From Cytidiella melzeri (Eukaryota > Basidiomycota > Agaricomycetes > Polyporales > Irpicaceae), in the NCBI GenBank assembly GCA_022592445.1, contig JABYQR010000444.1:1-33589 (forward strand): a stretch of DNA of 33,589 nt, in the 5' to 3' direction. This document shows positions 1-12,854 of this stretch, one piece after another. The notes beneath the pieces were generated by a model. That model searched no databases and was not told the DNA's origin. It saw only the letters and a program-made list of their open reading frames with translations. Made by a program: the position numbers and the translations under genes. Position 1 is the first letter of the stretch. Each line of letters starts with the position of its first letter.

Positions 1-1116
1 TTGCCACGACCTGACGAGGGTCCCATCCACTGAGCTGGCTGGCGCTATCAAGGCTCAACCATCGACCTTCGCTAGTGAACAGAAGCCTTGAAAGGGTTAA
101 TCGAGTTGAACGCACGACATTACAGAGGAAGAGCTTAATCACCTGTTAGGCTCTGTAAATTCACTGGTCGACACACCGAAAGGGAGCAAAACACCCGTCT
201 TGCGCAGATGCATATCTCCCAGTCGGTGTGGGCCCCGCAGCGCAAAAAGATACCTGTCTAGGTAATCCTTGCGAGTCGGGGCTAACACAATAGCGTGCAT
301 GTTCCGTATCGCCTCAGAAAGAGGATAGCGCGACGCGATCATGTCCAAAATAATACTGGTTTCGGCAAAGGAGAGGTGAAGAGTTCCACCGCCTCGCAGT
401 GGGATCTCTTTGAAGCAGGTTTGTCTTGTAGGGTGTGACAAACTGTTTGAGAACAGGGTGGCGAGACAGCTAAAAGCTTGGGCAGCCTGCTCGCGCGTCA
501 GAGCGGCGGAATACTGGAGATGAAGACATAGCTCTGCTGCTTCCTCTAATTCGAGGCCAGAATCGGACAAGAGGATGAAGAGAAGAGCAGCATTTCGTCC
601 TGCGACCGTTGTATCGAGGTCATTCATCAGGATGTTGCATCGCCCATTGTAATCTGCGGGTAGAGCGTTGACGGTAGCCATCACGTTGCGTAAATCGCCT
701 GAAGCTGCCGACGTCACAGAGGTCATATGAGAGACATCCGAGACACACACCGTCAGCGACGCACCAACGAATGCAAGGTTCAGGTTCTTCGTGGACACGC
801 TGTCTCGTTCGTTATTCGCCGCGTTGAGACAGTCCATGGCTGGCAGGTTACCCCAAACGTAGTGCAAAGTGTGACCGAAGCCAGGCGCTTCATGGCCAGG
901 GTCTGAATCCGTTATAAAGTCGGGTGTACGACCTTGGAGAGCCCAATTTGTCGTCCAGGACGACTTCAAGTACGGGCTTTTACAGTCGTGCTTGTGTTTT
1001 GGCCAGTGAGCAGTTTGGCAAGCTTTGGAACAATACTGTGGAGACAACTCTCAAGTCGCGAACAATGGTCCTCAGGAACGGCTGCTCACCTTTAGCATTC
1101 TGCACTGTCTCGCCAT
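1..1116 (-). CDS. MYND-type zinc finger / DUF4470 protein, partial at left edge
   Basis: Partial minus-strand gene. Visible exons are about 1035-143 and 86-1, split by a 56-nt intron (142-87, GTGATT..CAAG) whose removal continues the frame into NRLLFTSEGRWLSLDS and on past the window start. The N-terminus has the second half of a MYND zinc finger (YCSKACQTAHWPKHKHDC). Next comes a region matching the basidiomycete DUF4470 pattern as I know it: an HTLHYVWGNLPAMDCLNAAN start, then a GDLRNVMATV-like turn and a LLPFG segment. MYND fingers bind proteins; the DUF4470 role is unknown. The 5' end is unclear. A 54-nt intron (1089-1036) would join MARQCRMLK (ATG at 1116) to YCSKAC, but no frame upstream gives the expected first CxxC pair, so the finger is incomplete or the true first exon was missed. 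Family members are usually much longer, consistent with truncation by the window. Confidence 0.72.
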
Positions 1117-1754
1117 CCGGAATCAGCACACTTTTCGTATTTCATCAGAACATATAGGAGGACCGAACCTGGGAACACAAGTGCAGACCAGAACGTGTGC
1201 ACGAATCCACCGCGGTATCCGTACCGTATGCAGCACACTCGAGATGGTCCATAGACCGTACACCTCGCGATAACGCTGTAGTCGGCCGCACGCAAAGGTT
1301 CTCCGCGGCTGAGACAAGACCGACAAGACTCGCGTCGACGTTTGAGGAGCTGCTAGTGTCCATGGCAGGGGGAGGATTGCGCTAATCGCACAACTGTGAG
1401 CGATGAGTATTTGACTCCTTGCGGTCGGGGTCATCCTCAGATCCCTTCGAGCTGCGATAAAAGTATAACGCGCGTTTGGAAATAATTAAGCTGAATACAT
1501 GCGGCAATCTTCAAGCCACGCGCCTGTATTTGGTTCTCGGAGGTGGTGTAGGAATTCTTAGCTGCTGCGGAGCTATTATAATGCCTCTGAATACCCTGTT
1601 GTGCTGAGGTGGACGCCACCACACGCTGCTACGCCAAGAGGTTGAGTCAACACTGTGCTGAATTAATATTGTAAAGCGAACTGCTTACCACTTTCAAAGG
1701 AACCAGCAAAAACAACGCATGTAATCCGAGCAACTAGTGTTCACAACCGCTGGC

Positions 1755-1775
1755 GAGCTCGAACAGTTCGAGCTC
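1755..1775. repeat. perfect 9-bp inverted repeat, 3-nt loop
   Basis: GAGCTCGAA, CAG, TTCGAGCTC. The arms are exact reverse complements. It lies in non-coding DNA and could be a dimeric transcription-factor site or a small hairpin. Confidence 0.6.
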
Positions 1776-1834
1776 CTGCTATTTATGAGCATTGATGTCG
1801 TGTTGCGTACTATCTTCTATTGGTTGGTTAGTGC

Positions 1835-1855
1835 TAACTGGTGACCCGCCAGTTA
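1835..1855. repeat. perfect 7-bp inverted repeat, 7-nt loop
   Basis: TAACTGG and CCAGTTA flank a 7-nt spacer, 60 bp after the previous palindrome. Function unknown. Confidence 0.5.
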
Positions 1856-3340
1856 CCACGAATTGGGAAAGAGTCGGGGAAGCGCATCTTCGCTGAATGC
1901 TGAGTCCTACTGAGCAGCCCAGTCATAGTACTATTGACGAGGCAATCACAGCAATCACAAACACTGCGAGCTGAGTTGGAGGTTTACCGTACGGTTGGCG
2001 TATAGAAAAGGCTTACTTGATAGTAGTAAGAAGAAAGACATAGTAGCCTTGTACGTGAACGGTGAAGCGCAGGTTGTAAAGACCGGTACCTACAAGCATA
2101 TCGTTCAGTTTCGTTCTTCCTCACCACTTCCTGAGATATATGTGATACTCACCACCACATGAGCCATATTGTGTCTACAAGAAGACGGCGGGCCCAGTGG
2201 CTATTTGGGTCGGAGAAGCTAACGGGCGGATGTTGGGGTAGAAGTGGGCGCGGAAGTGGGTGCAGAAGATGGCGCAGATGAGGACGAAGACGGAGGGGGT
2301 GCAGCCGATCCATTGCTAATACTATTGATGGGAGCAGACTCAAAGTACACGCCAGAGACAAGGAAAAATCGTCAACGATGCGAAGCACGCCAACATGAAA
2401 ATCTTGTGAGCTGGTATAAGTCGACGCAGCGCGGTTAGGCGCGACTTTCGCGAGCTGATCAATGGTTTGCGAGGCCCAAAGACCGACCGTACCTCCCGTT
2501 AACCATGTCACCGAGAAGACATGGCGACCAGTCTTACTGGACCCTTTAGTGTTCACCAACCTTATTCGAGTGAGACCCCAGAGGAAGTGTGAGTTAGATA
2601 GCACCTACTACTAGTAGCAGCGACGGTCGAGTAAGAATTGCAAGAGCCAGACCAGTTATCTGCGAGGGCAAATATGGACAAAAGACCTGTTGAGTATTTC
2701 ATTTAGTCGTCAGAAGGTGTGTTGGTCCGTCACCCAGCCGTCTGCTCCCATAATCAATCGCACATACATGTTTCTGTCTTACGTTCACGTCGTGAACGAA
2801 GGCGAGGTTTGACCGCTTTCCAAACGGGGAGAATTGTCGGGAGGGCGCACAACCTGAAGGATTATCTGCAAAATAATCATGAGAAGGATTCATCACGAAC
2901 AGAGAAATAAAGCGGAGGGCTCACGAGATGACTTTGGGGGTAATGTAGCGTAGATGGAAGGATGGAGACAGTGACATGCCGTATAGCGTGAACCCGTTCC
3001 CAAACCACAGTGCCACTGTTGTCCGGCATGATATGGTCTGTAGACATTAGCTGGAGAGTACTCATGCAGCGCACGCACAGCACAGTGGTTTATACCCAAC
3101 GCCCGTAGCTGAAATCGCTTGGGTGTGTCAATAATGAGACCGTATTATAGATTGTGGAGCTTGATTCAGAGGCCCAGAGCTGACGTTCTTCTGGCAATGG
3201 TTTCCATAGGAAATGTTGCAGGAGATGCAAGTCCGTTTCTCAGTACTGCTCAGGTCTATGTGCGTCTATTGATTATTGATGAGCGCGCAGCACGAAAATT
3301 CATGGTACGCTGCCTCGACATCTTCAACCTCTTCCCCGCC

Positions 3341-4853
3341 ATGTCTTCAAGGGATAAATCGTCCAAACCAAAGAAAACGGGATCTCGTCTTACTGAGCCA
3401 TCGTCCTCCAACATTGCTCCACCATCCACAGTGTCAAAGCCACCGAAAAAACAAGTATTGAAAGATAAAGTCGCTCCGACGCAACATGAAGAAGCTCACT
3501 CGCTTCTAAGAGACGACGACGACTCGGAAGGAAGTGATTCGGAAGAGGAGGATGTTGACGAGGAGGGTATGTCGAGACTAATGAAGGCGTTGGGGGACGA
3601 CGGGCTGGACGAACTTGCTGAAGCAGAGCTTCGCGCATTAAAGGGAGAGGGTGGTGAGGAGGAAGGCAGTGGCGAGGAGGAAGAATCGGACGAGGAAGTC
3701 AGGGAACAGGAGGTTGAGGAGGTGAGCAGCGAAGAGGAGGAAGAGGAAGAAGAGAACGAGCAAGACGGCGCAATTGAAGAAGAAGAGGAAGCCTCTGCTG
3801 ACGAGGAAGATGCGGGTGATGTTCCGCTGGATGAGATCGAGTCTGTCGACGAGGACGCTGTTCCCCAGCAGAAGGTCGAAATAGACAACAAAGTACGTGT
3901 TCAAGCTGCTTGCGTCTAGAGACCTTGGGAGCTTACGACGCCGGCTAGATTGTTCTGGCACGGATAAGAGAAACTATAAAGCTCGATCCTAGCATTCCAT
4001 GGACAGATACACTAGTAGTGTCATACCCTGACACCATCGACGTCGATGTCGATGATGACCTCAATCGCGAATTGGCCATGTACGTCTTTGTCTATACGCC
4101 TCCCGTGCTTCTGTGCACACTTATTCAAACGAACCCTCTACTAGCTACAAGCAAGCACTTCACGGTGCCCAGCACGCGAAAAAGCTAGCTGCAAAACACA
4201 ACCTTCCGTTCACTCGCCCAGCGGACTACTTTGCCGAGATGGTCAAATCCGACGCGCACATGGAGCGGATACGACAACGTCTGCTTGACGAAGGTGCCAC
4301 CATCAAACGGAGCGAGGAAAAGAGGAAAGAACGAGAGGGTAAAAAGTTCGGTAAACAAGTGCAGATGGAGAAGCTGAAGGAGAGGGAGAGGAGTAAGAAG
4401 GATATGGAGGAACGGCTGAAGGGCTTGAAGCGGAGTAAGTCGTCAGCTCCGTTCTCCCTGTTTACTGTCTAATTTAGGTTTCTTCCAGAACGCAAGGGTG
4501 CGCTAGATAACGCGCAAGAGGACGACGACGGCTTTGATGTCGCAGTAGAGGATGCAATCTCTGACAGACCCAACAAGCGATCCAGAGGAGGAGCTGACGG
4601 TGGGAAACGGACGATGAACCGCCAGGCCCGCGACAGAAAATTCGGTGTCGGCGGGCCCGGAAGACGGGGCAAGCAAAACACTAAGGACTCTACGGACAAT
4701 TTTGAGTCTCGTGGCGGTGGTAGGCCAACAAGAGGCGGTCGTGGCGGTCAGTCTTCAAGAGGTGGACGTGGTGGCCGTGGAGGTGCGCGGGGTGGGGGCG
4801 GTAGCAAACGTCTAGGAAAGAGCAGACGCATGGATGCGCGAAGTCGCTCATGA
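3341..4853 (+). CDS. EBP2: EBP2, rRNA-processing protein
   Basis: Four exons: 3341-3892, 3949-4079, 4145-4434, 4489-4853; 445 codons, every junction keeps frame. EBP2 (EBNA1-binding protein 2 homologue) is a nucleolar factor for 27S pre-rRNA processing and 60S subunit assembly. Residues 1-55 are basic and Ser/Pro-rich; about 58-180 is a long Glu/Asp-rich tract. The conserved family core follows: YKQAL, LPFTRPADYFAEMVKSDAHM, KKFGKQVQMEKLKERERSKK, DDDGFDVAVEDA, RDRKFGVGGPGRRGKQNTKD. The C-terminus is an RGG/Gly-rich tail ending in KRLGKSRRMDARSRS, plausible for RNA binding and nucleolar targeting. The frame is open upstream to 3119, but the ATG at 3341 gives the family-like start MSSRDKSSKPKK. 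The core motifs are distinctive, so the identity is near certain. Confidence 0.96.
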
Positions 4854-5386
4854 TTCGGAATGGGTAGCGTCCGACATACCGCAGATGTGGTTCTCGTCCA
4901 TTGTTGTTGAACATGCTCCTCTCTGGTGTCCTGTCTAGACCCATGCTACTACAGCTATCTCAGCGCCCGACTGATCCTATTTGTCGTAATCATCCATAGG
5001 GCGTTTGCAAGATTGCTGGTGAGCGTTGTGTACGTATACACTGACAATCGCCACAGGTACAGCCTGTATGACTCACGTCGCAATCTCCTTGTACTCCCAG
5101 AGGAATGCGCTCTTATTGGGGTCTCGTAGCACACTCTCTAGGTATGAACAGAGCTGTGGTATCGTCCAGTCAGCTTACTACTCTCTGATTACAGCACTGT
5201 TATCTGGCGTACATATGTCAGTGCCCCTATATAGTCTAGAGGTGGCGCTGACGAGAAGTCGACTTGAGAGACGTCTGCCGTATCGTACATCATATACAGA
5301 CTGCGCTCGCTTTCAGACTCTCTTGTCCGTCTCCGTCATCTTCCCCCCAGACTTGAAACCCGCTGTAGAAACCGCTCGTCTTGACC
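4854..5386. other. intergenic, upstream of glutamate dehydrogenase
   Basis: No coding signal beyond short shadow ORFs. A TATATAG motif near 5229-5235 lies about 150 bp before the GDH start; its use as a TATA box is uncertain. The stretch should carry the EBP2 3' UTR and the GDH promoter. Confidence 0.45.
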
Positions 5387-7120
<1,734 letters not shown>

Positions 7121-7457
7121 ACTTGTTGTGGTGAATGAGGTATTCCCAGAATAACGACTCGAAACCCTGAAGCTACTATTAGATGTGTGTGTAACATAGA
7201 AACTCGTTTCGAATTTTCAGCTGGCGGCCTGGCTTATTAGCCACTGATCGGAACTCGAATTACTGTCAATACGCCATAGCGCGGAGGTCTAATATAGCTA
7301 ACAGTTTTGGAACTCAGTTTATAACCGTCAGTAAGGAGCACCGCTTGCAGCTTCCCTCGCAGCCTCTTGCACAACGACCACCTCTTCCTCACCTAATTTG
7401 CGCCTACCTCTTCACCTCCACTCGCACCAAATCTGACACAGGACAGGACTGCCCATC
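7121..7457. other. intergenic between GDH and KIN17
   Basis: Short intergenic stretch with no ORF of note. The pyrimidine-rich sequence just before 7450 (runs of CCTC and CTTC) is typical of fungal promoters and 5' UTRs. No terminator motif can be asserted. Confidence 0.4.
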
Positions 7458-8522
7458 ATGCCACGCGCAGAAGGTACGTCTCATGTCTCGCTAATCATCT
7501 AGACTGTCCTTACAATTCACAATGCAGTCGGTACCCCAAAGTACATCGCCAACCAGATGAAGTCCAAGGGACTCCAACGTCTACGTTGGTACTGCCAAGT
7601 CTGCTCCAAACAATGTCGAGACGAGAACGGCTTCAAATGCCACGCACAGTCCGAAGCCCACCTGCGACAAATGCTCGTCGTGGGCGAGAACGCCGGTCGC
7701 CACATCTCTGATTTCTCTAGCCAGTTCCAGAGCGAATTCGTGCATTTGCTGTCGCGAAGGTTTGGTACGACACGTGTGAAGGCGAACAATGTGTATCAGG
7801 AGTACATCCAGGACAAGAATCATTTGCATATGAATGCGACGAGGTGGGTTACGTTGACGGAGTTTATAAAGCATTTGGGGAGGACGGGTGTTGCGAGGGT
7901 GGATGAGACGGAGAAGGGGTGGTTCATCGCTTGGATAGATAACAGTCCGAAGGCTTTGGCTAAGCAGGTGCGTGGCTTCCCCCCAGGCTATTATTCTACA
8001 CGATTATTCACTTGCTCACTCACATATGTGCAAATTTAACAGGAGGCATCGATGAAGAAGGAGCGTTTGACGACTTCGGACGAACAGCGCGAGCGTATGC
8101 TTATCGCCGAACAAATCGAACGGGCACAAGCAGAAGCTGGAGGCTCGGGTTCCAGCGAGTCCCCACCCCCGCCTGAAGAAGCCGGACTCAAGCGTGACGA
8201 AGGCGAGAAGCTTGTCCTGTCGTTCGCGCCCAAGGCCCCTGCCGCCGCCGCCGCCGCTACCGCTACCACCACTCCAGCAGCTCCCGCCTCGCTAGGATTC
8301 AAGGTGAATCCACTCAAGCCTGCCGTGAACCCTCTGAAAGCCGGTGTCAACCCGCTCAAACGTTCGAATGTCTTCAAGCAAGCTGCTGCTTCGTCGACAG
8401 AGTCCGTGGCTGGCAAGAAGAGAGACGCTCCCATGTCGTCGGCGCAGCGTCTGATGTATGAGGACCAGGAACGGAAACGGAGAAAGATGGAGAGGGAGAC
8501 GGGTGCTACCATGGTGGCATAG
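7458..8522 (+). CDS. KIN17: KIN17-like DNA/RNA-binding protein
   Basis: Three exons: 7458-7473 (only 16 nt), 7528-7967, 8043-8522; 311 codons. KIN17 proteins are nuclear zinc-finger proteins linked to DNA replication, repair and mRNA processing. The start MPRAEVGTPKYIANQMKSKG matches the family N-terminus. A C2H2 finger follows (WYCQVCSKQC..FKCHAQSEAH), then the atypical winged-helix domain from FVHLLSRRFGTTRVKANNVY to GWFIAWIDNSPKALAKQ. The tail from about residue 155 is charged, with Ala/Thr-rich low complexity and three NPLK repeats. There is no C-terminal KOW/SH3-like tandem as in animal KIN17, consistent with shorter fungal forms. The tiny first exon is easily missed by automated annotation. 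Confidence 0.94.
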
Positions 8523-8758
8523 CAAGGTATTCCTGCGCTGGATTTTGGGGTTTTGTAATCTATCGTTGTAGCGTTGTAATTGCGTTGTATTATCAGCTCA
8601 CCGGGGTCAATTGTTCTGTGCAGACGATGAGGTTCCGAGGATACGTTCAGGTCAATTTCGACTACTGTGCTGGCTCAGCATACTGCTTGGATAGAGAGGT
8701 GTCGTGCATGATCATGAATCGAGAACTACGCTTACACTGAGGTAAATACAGAATGCCT

Positions 8759-9504
8759 TCACTTCACCAGCGGCCTCACGCCGATACCGTCATCCTTGAG
8801 ACTCCTTCCTGCGTAATTCTGCACTTCTTGCTGATATTTCGCTGCGAGATCACGATGAGGGCGAGCACAGAGTGGAAAGGCTTTGCGCAACTCACTCATA
8901 GCTTCATCCACCTTGACCTTCTTTGCAGGGTTCTCTGTGACAGCAGTTGAGCTCGCAGTATCAGGTGGAGGACGCTTGCCCCTTCGTTTCTGTCATCAGA
9001 GCTCAGACCATGGCAGAAGTTGAAGACGAGGCAGACGAGTGGAACTCACAAATCTGTTATCAAACTCTCTCTTCCTACATAGCAACAATAGACCGCGGGT
9101 TAGAAATCTTGCCGCATACACACACACATACACAAAATTCCAAGTTGTATGTACATACCGTGCTAAAGTCTCTTCTTGCTTCTTCTTCTCTTCTTCATCC
9201 TATACACAAAACACACACACACACACAGAGAGAGAGAGAGGAGGAGAGAGAAAGAGAGAGACTCGGGGTTAGGTGGACGGGTTGCGCAATGGCGAGCAGT
9301 ATGTGTGCGTTGTATGCATACCTTTTTCAAATGCTGGAATCGTTCCAAGAAAGAACCGTCGTTAGAAAACACGTTGGATGGTCTGCTTTTCGGGAGGTTG
9401 ATAGGTAGCTTTGAAGTAGCAGTCGATGGAGAGGAGGAGGATGAAGGAGCTGGGGAAGCATACCCGCTCGCAATTTGTGGTATTGGTGTACTACCGGCGG
9501 GCAT
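8759..9504 (-). CDS. small conserved-looking basic protein, unknown function
   Basis: Four exons on the minus strand: 9504-9322, 9199-9159, 9074-9050, 8989-8759; 159 codons with all phases consistent, including a 25-nt exon. I do not recognise the family. Residues 1-50 are Pro/Ser-rich; then FLERFQHLKK, an acidic/basic helical stretch (DEEEKKKQEETLARKREF), a basic patch KRRGKRPPP and a possible nuclear signal KKVKVDEAM. A C-terminal helical part (LCARPHRDLAAKYQQEVQNY) ends in GVRPLVK. The KRK/RRGKR patches suggest a nuclear or RNA-associated protein, but that is inference. Intron 1 carries a CA/GA microsatellite. It is convergent with KIN17 (237 bp between stop codons). Confidence 0.72.
9207..9261. 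repeat. compound (CA)n-(GA)n microsatellite inside an intron
   Basis: On the plus strand a CA run passes directly into a GA run, with interruptions. It fills much of intron 1 of the small gene at 8759-9504; a shorter CA run lies at about 9117-9133 in intron 2. On the transcribed strand it makes a pyrimidine-rich (TC)n tract followed by (TG)n shortly before the acceptor at 9201-9200. Confidence 0.85.
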
Positions 9505-10149
9505 TGTCGTATGTCGTAATGTGATGCTGGGTAGTGAGGGGATGGGGGGTCTTGGAACTTGAGGTAGAGTCGAGGGGAGAGCCGGGGATGAGGTGGAACG
9601 AGGGGAGCAGAGATTGCAGTATTGGTGAGGAGACTGAGGAACGCCCGGCCTGAGCCTTGTGTTGGCTTAGCGCTCCTCTCTGTTCACAGTCTGCAATTCT
9701 CGCCGCCCCAAAAACCTCTTGGTCTTCATTACTACCCACTCGTCTATCAGGTCATGAACGACGAAGGATGCAACACAAATGACGGACCTCCTCTGGTCTG
9801 GGCTTGGTGACGCGCAATCATACACTCGTAAGTACTACTGGCAACACAAACTGGTGAGCATTCATCTCTCTGTTCAGTGTCGCTACACATGACAACCAAG
9901 CAGCATCAGTGCAGAGGTGGGAGTTGTGAAGCATGTAACCACTCTTCTCGTTCGAGCTTGGTAAGTGTAAGTTGCCTGGAGACTTACCGACGTCCTTCAG
10001 CCTCAAGATACGCACCGTTATGATATTGCCTATGCCACGCAAGTGAGACTTTGACAACAGAGACAGCGTTCAGGCACTTCTGGTGCGGGTGAGTGTCTTG
10101 TTACTGGCACTCGGATCTATTGACATTCATCGGCTAGACGGTTGTATCT
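9505..10149. other. intergenic between small gene and ICMT-like gene
   Basis: Only short overlapping ORFs with no recognisable content. It should contain the promoter of the minus-strand gene ending at 8759 and the 3' UTR of the ICMT-like gene. Confidence 0.4.
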
Positions 10150-10951
10150 CTAGAACACATACGGTATCATCTTGTACGGCGTTTTCTGTGCCCATGCTCT
10201 CCACTCCTCTGGGAATTCCTCCCTCAGCACCTGGTCCTCAGCATACGTACGCTGTATCATCATGAACGGAATATACGCAGTGTACGTCAACCATATCCCG
10301 TACAGCACCCTTACAGTCGTCGACTCGAACCACCCGCTCTCCGCCATCCATGTTCCAGGGCCAATTTGACACACAAAGGTGCCGATCGTGGCGAGAAGAC
10401 TCCCTGTGTATGCGGGGTGACGCACGATGGCGTATGGACCCGTCGTGACGAGGTGCTGATCCCTTTTCAAGGACAGCTCCCACGTGAAGAACCGGCCTAG
10501 CTCGCGATGGCATGCGGTGCGGATGAACGCGCCGCTGGCCATCAAGAGGCCGCCTATGAGCCATGCAGGGGTAATCTGCAGAGCTGCAGCGTTCTCTGGG
10601 TACTTCATGAGGGTAGTCAAGACATCGGTCGACAAGGGGGAAGGAAATGCGTGTGCGAGGATGAGAGCGGACTCGCTCGCGGAATAGATCCAATGAAAGG
10701 TCTGTGCACTTTGCTTTAGTATGTTTCAACAACGTGCTACAAAAACATACCTTGGCACACGCAGCTGCCCTTCGCATCAACTGGAAGCGGAAACTCGTGA
10801 AAGTCTTGTAATTGTATTTTTGCGTTTCGTCGCTGTCTGCGATAGGGTTTGGAGGCGTGTAGCTTGCGTGAATAGATGCCGCGTTGACGAAGAGCAGCGG
10901 TACTTTGAAGAGTGGAGATATTGGTAAAGGTGCGTTGAGTAGCCAGAGCAT
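10150..10951 (-). CDS. ICMT-like isoprenylcysteine methyltransferase, copy 1
   Basis: Two exons, 10951-10751 and 10701-10150; 250 codons. It belongs to the isoprenylcysteine carboxyl methyltransferase (Ste14-like) superfamily: integral membrane enzymes of the ER that methylate prenylated C-terminal cysteines with S-adenosylmethionine. The hydrophobic N-terminal segment (ISPLFKVPLLFVNAASIHAS) is followed by TPPNP, then several membrane segments. The catalytic C-terminal part has CHRELGRFFTWEL, HLVTTGPYAIVRHPAYTG with the RHPxYxG signature, and RTYAEDQVLREEFPEEW ending in TPYKMIPYVF. The splice AAK/TFHWIYSASESAL restores the frame. A homologue lies divergently at 11853. In basidiomycetes this family is expanded, so the substrate may be something other than CaaX proteins. 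Confidence 0.9.
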
Positions 10952-11852
10952 GTTGAATCCGGAGTCTCCTTGCAAGGGGGGAAGATGTGTGTGGTAGAGG
11001 GGTCAACGGTGGCTACAAGAGATGAGTACGTCCCCTTCATGTACTCTGCAGCTGACCAGCAACCATGTGACAGCACATCTCTCAATTGCAATAATGAGAC
11101 AAGGGTCAAGCTTCTTGACAGACCGTCACTGAGCCCAGTAATCGAACATTCAAACAAACCCTCCGTTCACTTACACCCAATAATTACGACTACGACATAT
11201 CCTTACTCAGCGACTTCAACGCCAGCTAGCTGAGGTATACATAGCATATGATCTACCAGTAGGTGAGCGATCTGAAAATCCGTTTGAGAACATAGCTTCA
11301 ACGGCTCTGTTCTCAAACTTGCTCCTTAGTAGTTGCCGTACTACTTCCCGGCTCGGCCACTCAGTCCGATACAGACTTCGCGAACCTGTTTCATGAGTGG
11401 AATCACTTGTCCTCATTGCCGAGTACTCACGCTCACTCATGCGCTCCAACACCCCCGGTTCCTCCCACGACGCTCCTGGTAAACATCTCGTGCGCCGTGG
11501 ATATATTCAAGCAACAGCGTAATGACGGTCGCGGGCCCAATTTCCACAATCACTCGCTCGAAGCCTTCGCTGACCATCTGACGGAACATGAACATCTCAT
11601 ATTGCCCTTCGGTTGTTTGGGCACGCTGATAGGGGACTCCCAAGCTCCAATCTGCATGTGAAACATTTCACCAACGATTCAACAGCGAAGCCTGCAAAGG
11701 CACGATCACATTTTCCAAGCATGGAAGTCCGTGTGTAGTGCGCGCCGTAAACAGCACCAAGATCTTACCGAGCCTCGAGGCGAATGTGAGGCTAACGACG
11801 TTATAAGCCCCGTTCTTCGCATCTTTTTTGGATCAGCGCTCAGCCTCCACCA
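10952..11852. other. divergent promoter region between the two ICMT-like genes
   Basis: 900 bp between opposed start codons. Two adjacent minus-strand open stretches (11643-11437 and 11452-11216, different frames) look somewhat coding (for example MFMFRQMVSEGFERVIVEIG, then REVVRQLLRSKFENRAVEAM) and could be remnants of a gene. I recognise no family and found no splice that joins them cleanly, so no gene is called. Confidence 0.4.
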
Positions 11853-12636
11853 ATGTCACAGCTTTCGCCCCTGTACAAGATTCCACTACTCTTCTGGAGT
11901 TCTGTATGCGTCCATATCTCATTCACTCCGCCGAATCCCCCGCCTTCTCACAGCGAACAGAAGAAACTCGACCCAAAGACCAGTGATGTCAGGCCAGCTC
12001 TGTGGGGAATGGCACCGCAGATAAAGGAGGTATATGTATATCTCGCAAACTTACGAGCTCAAGCAAGCTAACATGGTGCCCTTATTCACACAGTATGGCT
12101 CCCATCTTTTCAACCTGCTCGAGTCGACATCGATCTTGGCGACTGAGATGTATCCTAGTCTGGCAGAAATGGCTCACCCCGTCATCCTCAACATGCCCGG
12201 CTCGATGCGCATCACACCCACTTTCGCAGTCAGTATTGCCGGCATGACTGCAGCACTTCTGATGCGCGTGGCGTGCTATCGTGAACTAGGCCGCCATTTC
12301 ACGTTCGAGCTTTCTATCAAGAAAGACCACAAACTAGTAACAAGTGGCCCGTACGCCTTCGTCCGACACCCGAGCTACACCGCTTGCATACTCCTCATGG
12401 CGGCATCTCTCATTGCTCAGCTTGGGCGTGGGTCCTGGTGGTATGAGGGCGGCTATTGGATGTCGGTCTACGGTGTTGGTATTGCAGCGCTGTGGGTATG
12501 GGCTCATTTGACGACCGCGATGTTTTTCGTGCGTCGTACTGCACAAGAGGATCGGATGCTTCGAAACCAGTTCGGGGCAGAGTGGGATGAGTGGAACAAG
12601 CGTACGCCGTACAAGTTGTGCCCGTACGTTTGGTAA
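11853..12636 (+). CDS. ICMT-like isoprenylcysteine methyltransferase, copy 2
   Basis: Two exons, 11853-12029 and 12094-12636; 239 codons. It is a paralogue of the minus-strand gene ending at 10951: shared start layout (LSPLYKIPLLFWSSVCVHIS then FTPPNPPPS), the same intron position class (phase 0 after the first segment), CYRELGRHFTFELSIKKDHK, and the C-terminal EDRMLRNQFGAEWDEWNKRT to YKLCPYVW. Predicted ER-membrane SAM-dependent methyltransferase. The RHPxYxG signature reads RHPSYTA, the final Gly replaced by Ala, which may alter cofactor binding or mark divergence of function. The head-to-head arrangement suggests inverted duplication. A cytochrome P450 follows in the same direction after 301 bp. 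Confidence 0.9.
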
Positions 12637-12854
12637 AGGTTCGGAAAAACAACCATGCTAGCTGAATGGGGACTGACGTCTCTGGTCGCAGCAGTACTAG
12701 TGCTGCACTAGCAATGTATTGATTAGAGACACTCCCGCAGGCCACTAAAAAGTGTCATTTGTGCAGAGCCACAAATGCTACGAATTCTGCATAATAGATA
12801 TCTGAGACTCTCCAAGGTACGCCGAGATGGCGCTTCCAAGGATTGAATACGTGC

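Larger units (their letters stand above)
1117..3340. other. gene-poor stretch, no supported gene
   Basis: No ORF here is convincing. On the minus strand around 2600-2230 one frame gives a Leu/Val-rich stretch (TWLTGGTVGLWASQTIDQLA) and another gives VYFESAPINSISNGS followed by a Ser/Pro/Ala/Thr-rich tail ending at about 2227. This resembles the C-terminus of a fungal secreted or surface protein, but no splice solution joining the two frames was found. Two perfect inverted repeats lie at 1755-1775 and 1835-1855. The last few hundred bases should hold the EBP2 promoter. Confidence 0.5.

Noticed and set aside
1123..1434. Minus-strand ORFs upstream of the MYND gene as its first exon
   Set aside because: None supplies the missing CxxC pair or joins in frame with convincing splice sites.
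3496..3891. Long Ser-rich minus-strand ORF
   Set aside because: It is the complement of the Glu/Asp-rich tract of EBP2; codon bias artefact.
10238..10975. 245-codon minus-strand ORF overlapping ICMT copy 1
   Set aside because: It only reads through the intron after exon 1 and leaves the correct frame; the spliced model has the family motifs.
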